Positions 14,572 to 14,894 of a DNA stretch of 14,894 nt are shown here, piece after piece. Position 1 is the stretch's first letter; each line of letters begins with the position of its first letter. The DNA lies in the NCBI GenBank assembly GCA_946885765.1, contig CAMPHD010000038.1, positions 1 to 14,894 of the forward strand, in the 5' to 3' direction. The notes under the pieces are model-generated. The model did not search any database, was not told where the DNA came from, and saw only the letters and a list, made by a program, of their open reading frames with translations. A program made the position numbers and the translations under genes. Source of the DNA: an uncultured Thalassospira sp. (GTDB lineage: Bacteria; Pseudomonadota; Alphaproteobacteria; Rhodospirillales_A; Thalassospiraceae).

Positions 14572-14600
14572 GTTATAACCAGCCGTTAACAGTCTGTAAA
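14572..14600 (-). promoter_or_regulatory. Strong sigma-70 promoter of prs
   Basis: On the minus strand TTTACA (14600-14595) and TATAAC (14577-14572) each match the consensus at 5 of 6 bases and are separated by exactly 17 bases. Transcription would start near 14565 and give a leader of about 210 bases before prs. Confidence 0.6.
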
Positions 14601-14669
14601 TGGTTGCGGTGCCGAATATCGACAAGGCAGTCATGCAGATTGACGCAATATCGAACGATCTCTGCCCCG

Positions 14670-14894
14670 TCAGCGGGATGATACCGTTTTTTTATCGCCT
14701 TTAAGCATCATGCCCTTTTTTCGTGCCACCTGATTAAGAGCACCTTCAAGCGCATCGACCGCCGCCTGTGCCGCAATTGATGCCACCGATCCCCAGCGTT
14801 CATCAAGCCTGCCGCGTGGCACGACATTGTTTTGCGCCATCTGGCCCAATTCGGTGCCGTCGAACACCACCAGGTTGGTGTCCAGGTCACCCTG
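14670..14894 (-). CDS. Unrecognised protein, C-terminal part only
   Basis: The frame is open from the right edge to a TGA at 14670 and gives 74 residues. They read as beta-strand-like LVVFDGTELGQMAQ, then NNVVPRGRLDERWGSVASIA, then an Ala-rich helix AAQAAVDALEGALNQVARKKG and a basic end. The internal GTG at 14870 is not believed to be the start because the frame continues upstream with similar composition. I do not recognise the family. It ends 70 bases before the prs -35, on the same strand, with no clear terminator. Confidence 0.6.
   Translation of the reverse strand, partial: QGDLDTNLVVFDGTELGQMAQNNVVPRGRLDERWGSVASIAAQAAVDALEGALNQVARKKGMMLKGDKKTVSSR

Larger units (their letters stand above)
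14353..14669 (-). promoter_or_regulatory. prs upstream region and leader
   Basis: This 317-base stretch contains the prs promoter (14572-14600) and a leader of about 210 bases. In the leader there is a small hairpin, GGCG-AAAG-CGCC on the minus strand at 14495-14484. Nearer the gene is a dyad CCTGTAC/GTACAGG at 14401-14415. No convincing small gene or tRNA is seen. The in-frame open extension upstream of the prs start to 14523 shows no family match and is treated as untranslated. Confidence 0.5.

Noticed and set aside
1..14894. CRISPR arrays, insertion sequences, prophage genes, tRNA or rRNA genes
   Set aside because: No regularly spaced repeats, transposase or integrase motifs, or cloverleaf sequences were seen on either strand.

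Overview
The window looks like chromosomal DNA from an alphaproteobacterium, most likely a marine Rhodospirillales member such as Thalassospira. That placement is an inference from the moderate GC content by eye, the mycobacterial-type AhpC/AhpD pair, the napEFDABC gene order, the DUF2478 protein and the rplY-pth-ychF cluster; no 16S rRNA or other marker is present. It is densely coded, with no IS element, prophage, CRISPR array or tRNA gene seen.

Left part (1-2290) is a peroxide-defence unit. ahpC and ahpD (ahpD cut by the window edge) read leftward. A divergent LysR regulator with the exact OxyR redox motif (two Cys nine residues apart in GHCLRDQALEVC) reads rightward. A four-element OxyR-type operator can be read across the oxyR ribosome binding site and start codon, suggesting autoregulation. 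Positions 2343-4378 hold a rhomboid intramembrane protease and, 32 bases later, a zinc- and NAD-dependent medium-chain alcohol dehydrogenase whose Shine-Dalgarno sequence can fold into a hairpin.

Centre (4379-9831) is a complete periplasmic nitrate reductase operon, napEFDABC: membrane protein NapE, ferredoxin-like NapF, Tat chaperone NapD, molybdenum catalytic subunit NapA, dihaem NapB and tetrahaem quinol dehydrogenase NapC. Electrons would run quinol - NapC - NapB - NapA - nitrate. A 27-base dyad lies in the leader upstream. After an 11-bp hairpin comes a DUF2478 protein on the same strand, possibly connected with molybdenum metabolism.

Right part (9856-14894) is all on the minus strand: a class I glutamine amidotransferase, then (in transcription order) rplY (bL25/Ctc), pth with a long charged tail and ychF, preceded by prs (PRPP synthase) with its own strong promoter, a leader of about 210 bases and a terminator. 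The window ends inside a gene I do not recognise.

No obviously new multi-gene system is visible. The points most worth following are the nap-linked DUF2478 protein with its flanking dyad, the dyad in front of napE, the OxyR operator over the oxyR start, the hairpin over the adh ribosome binding site, and the prs leader.
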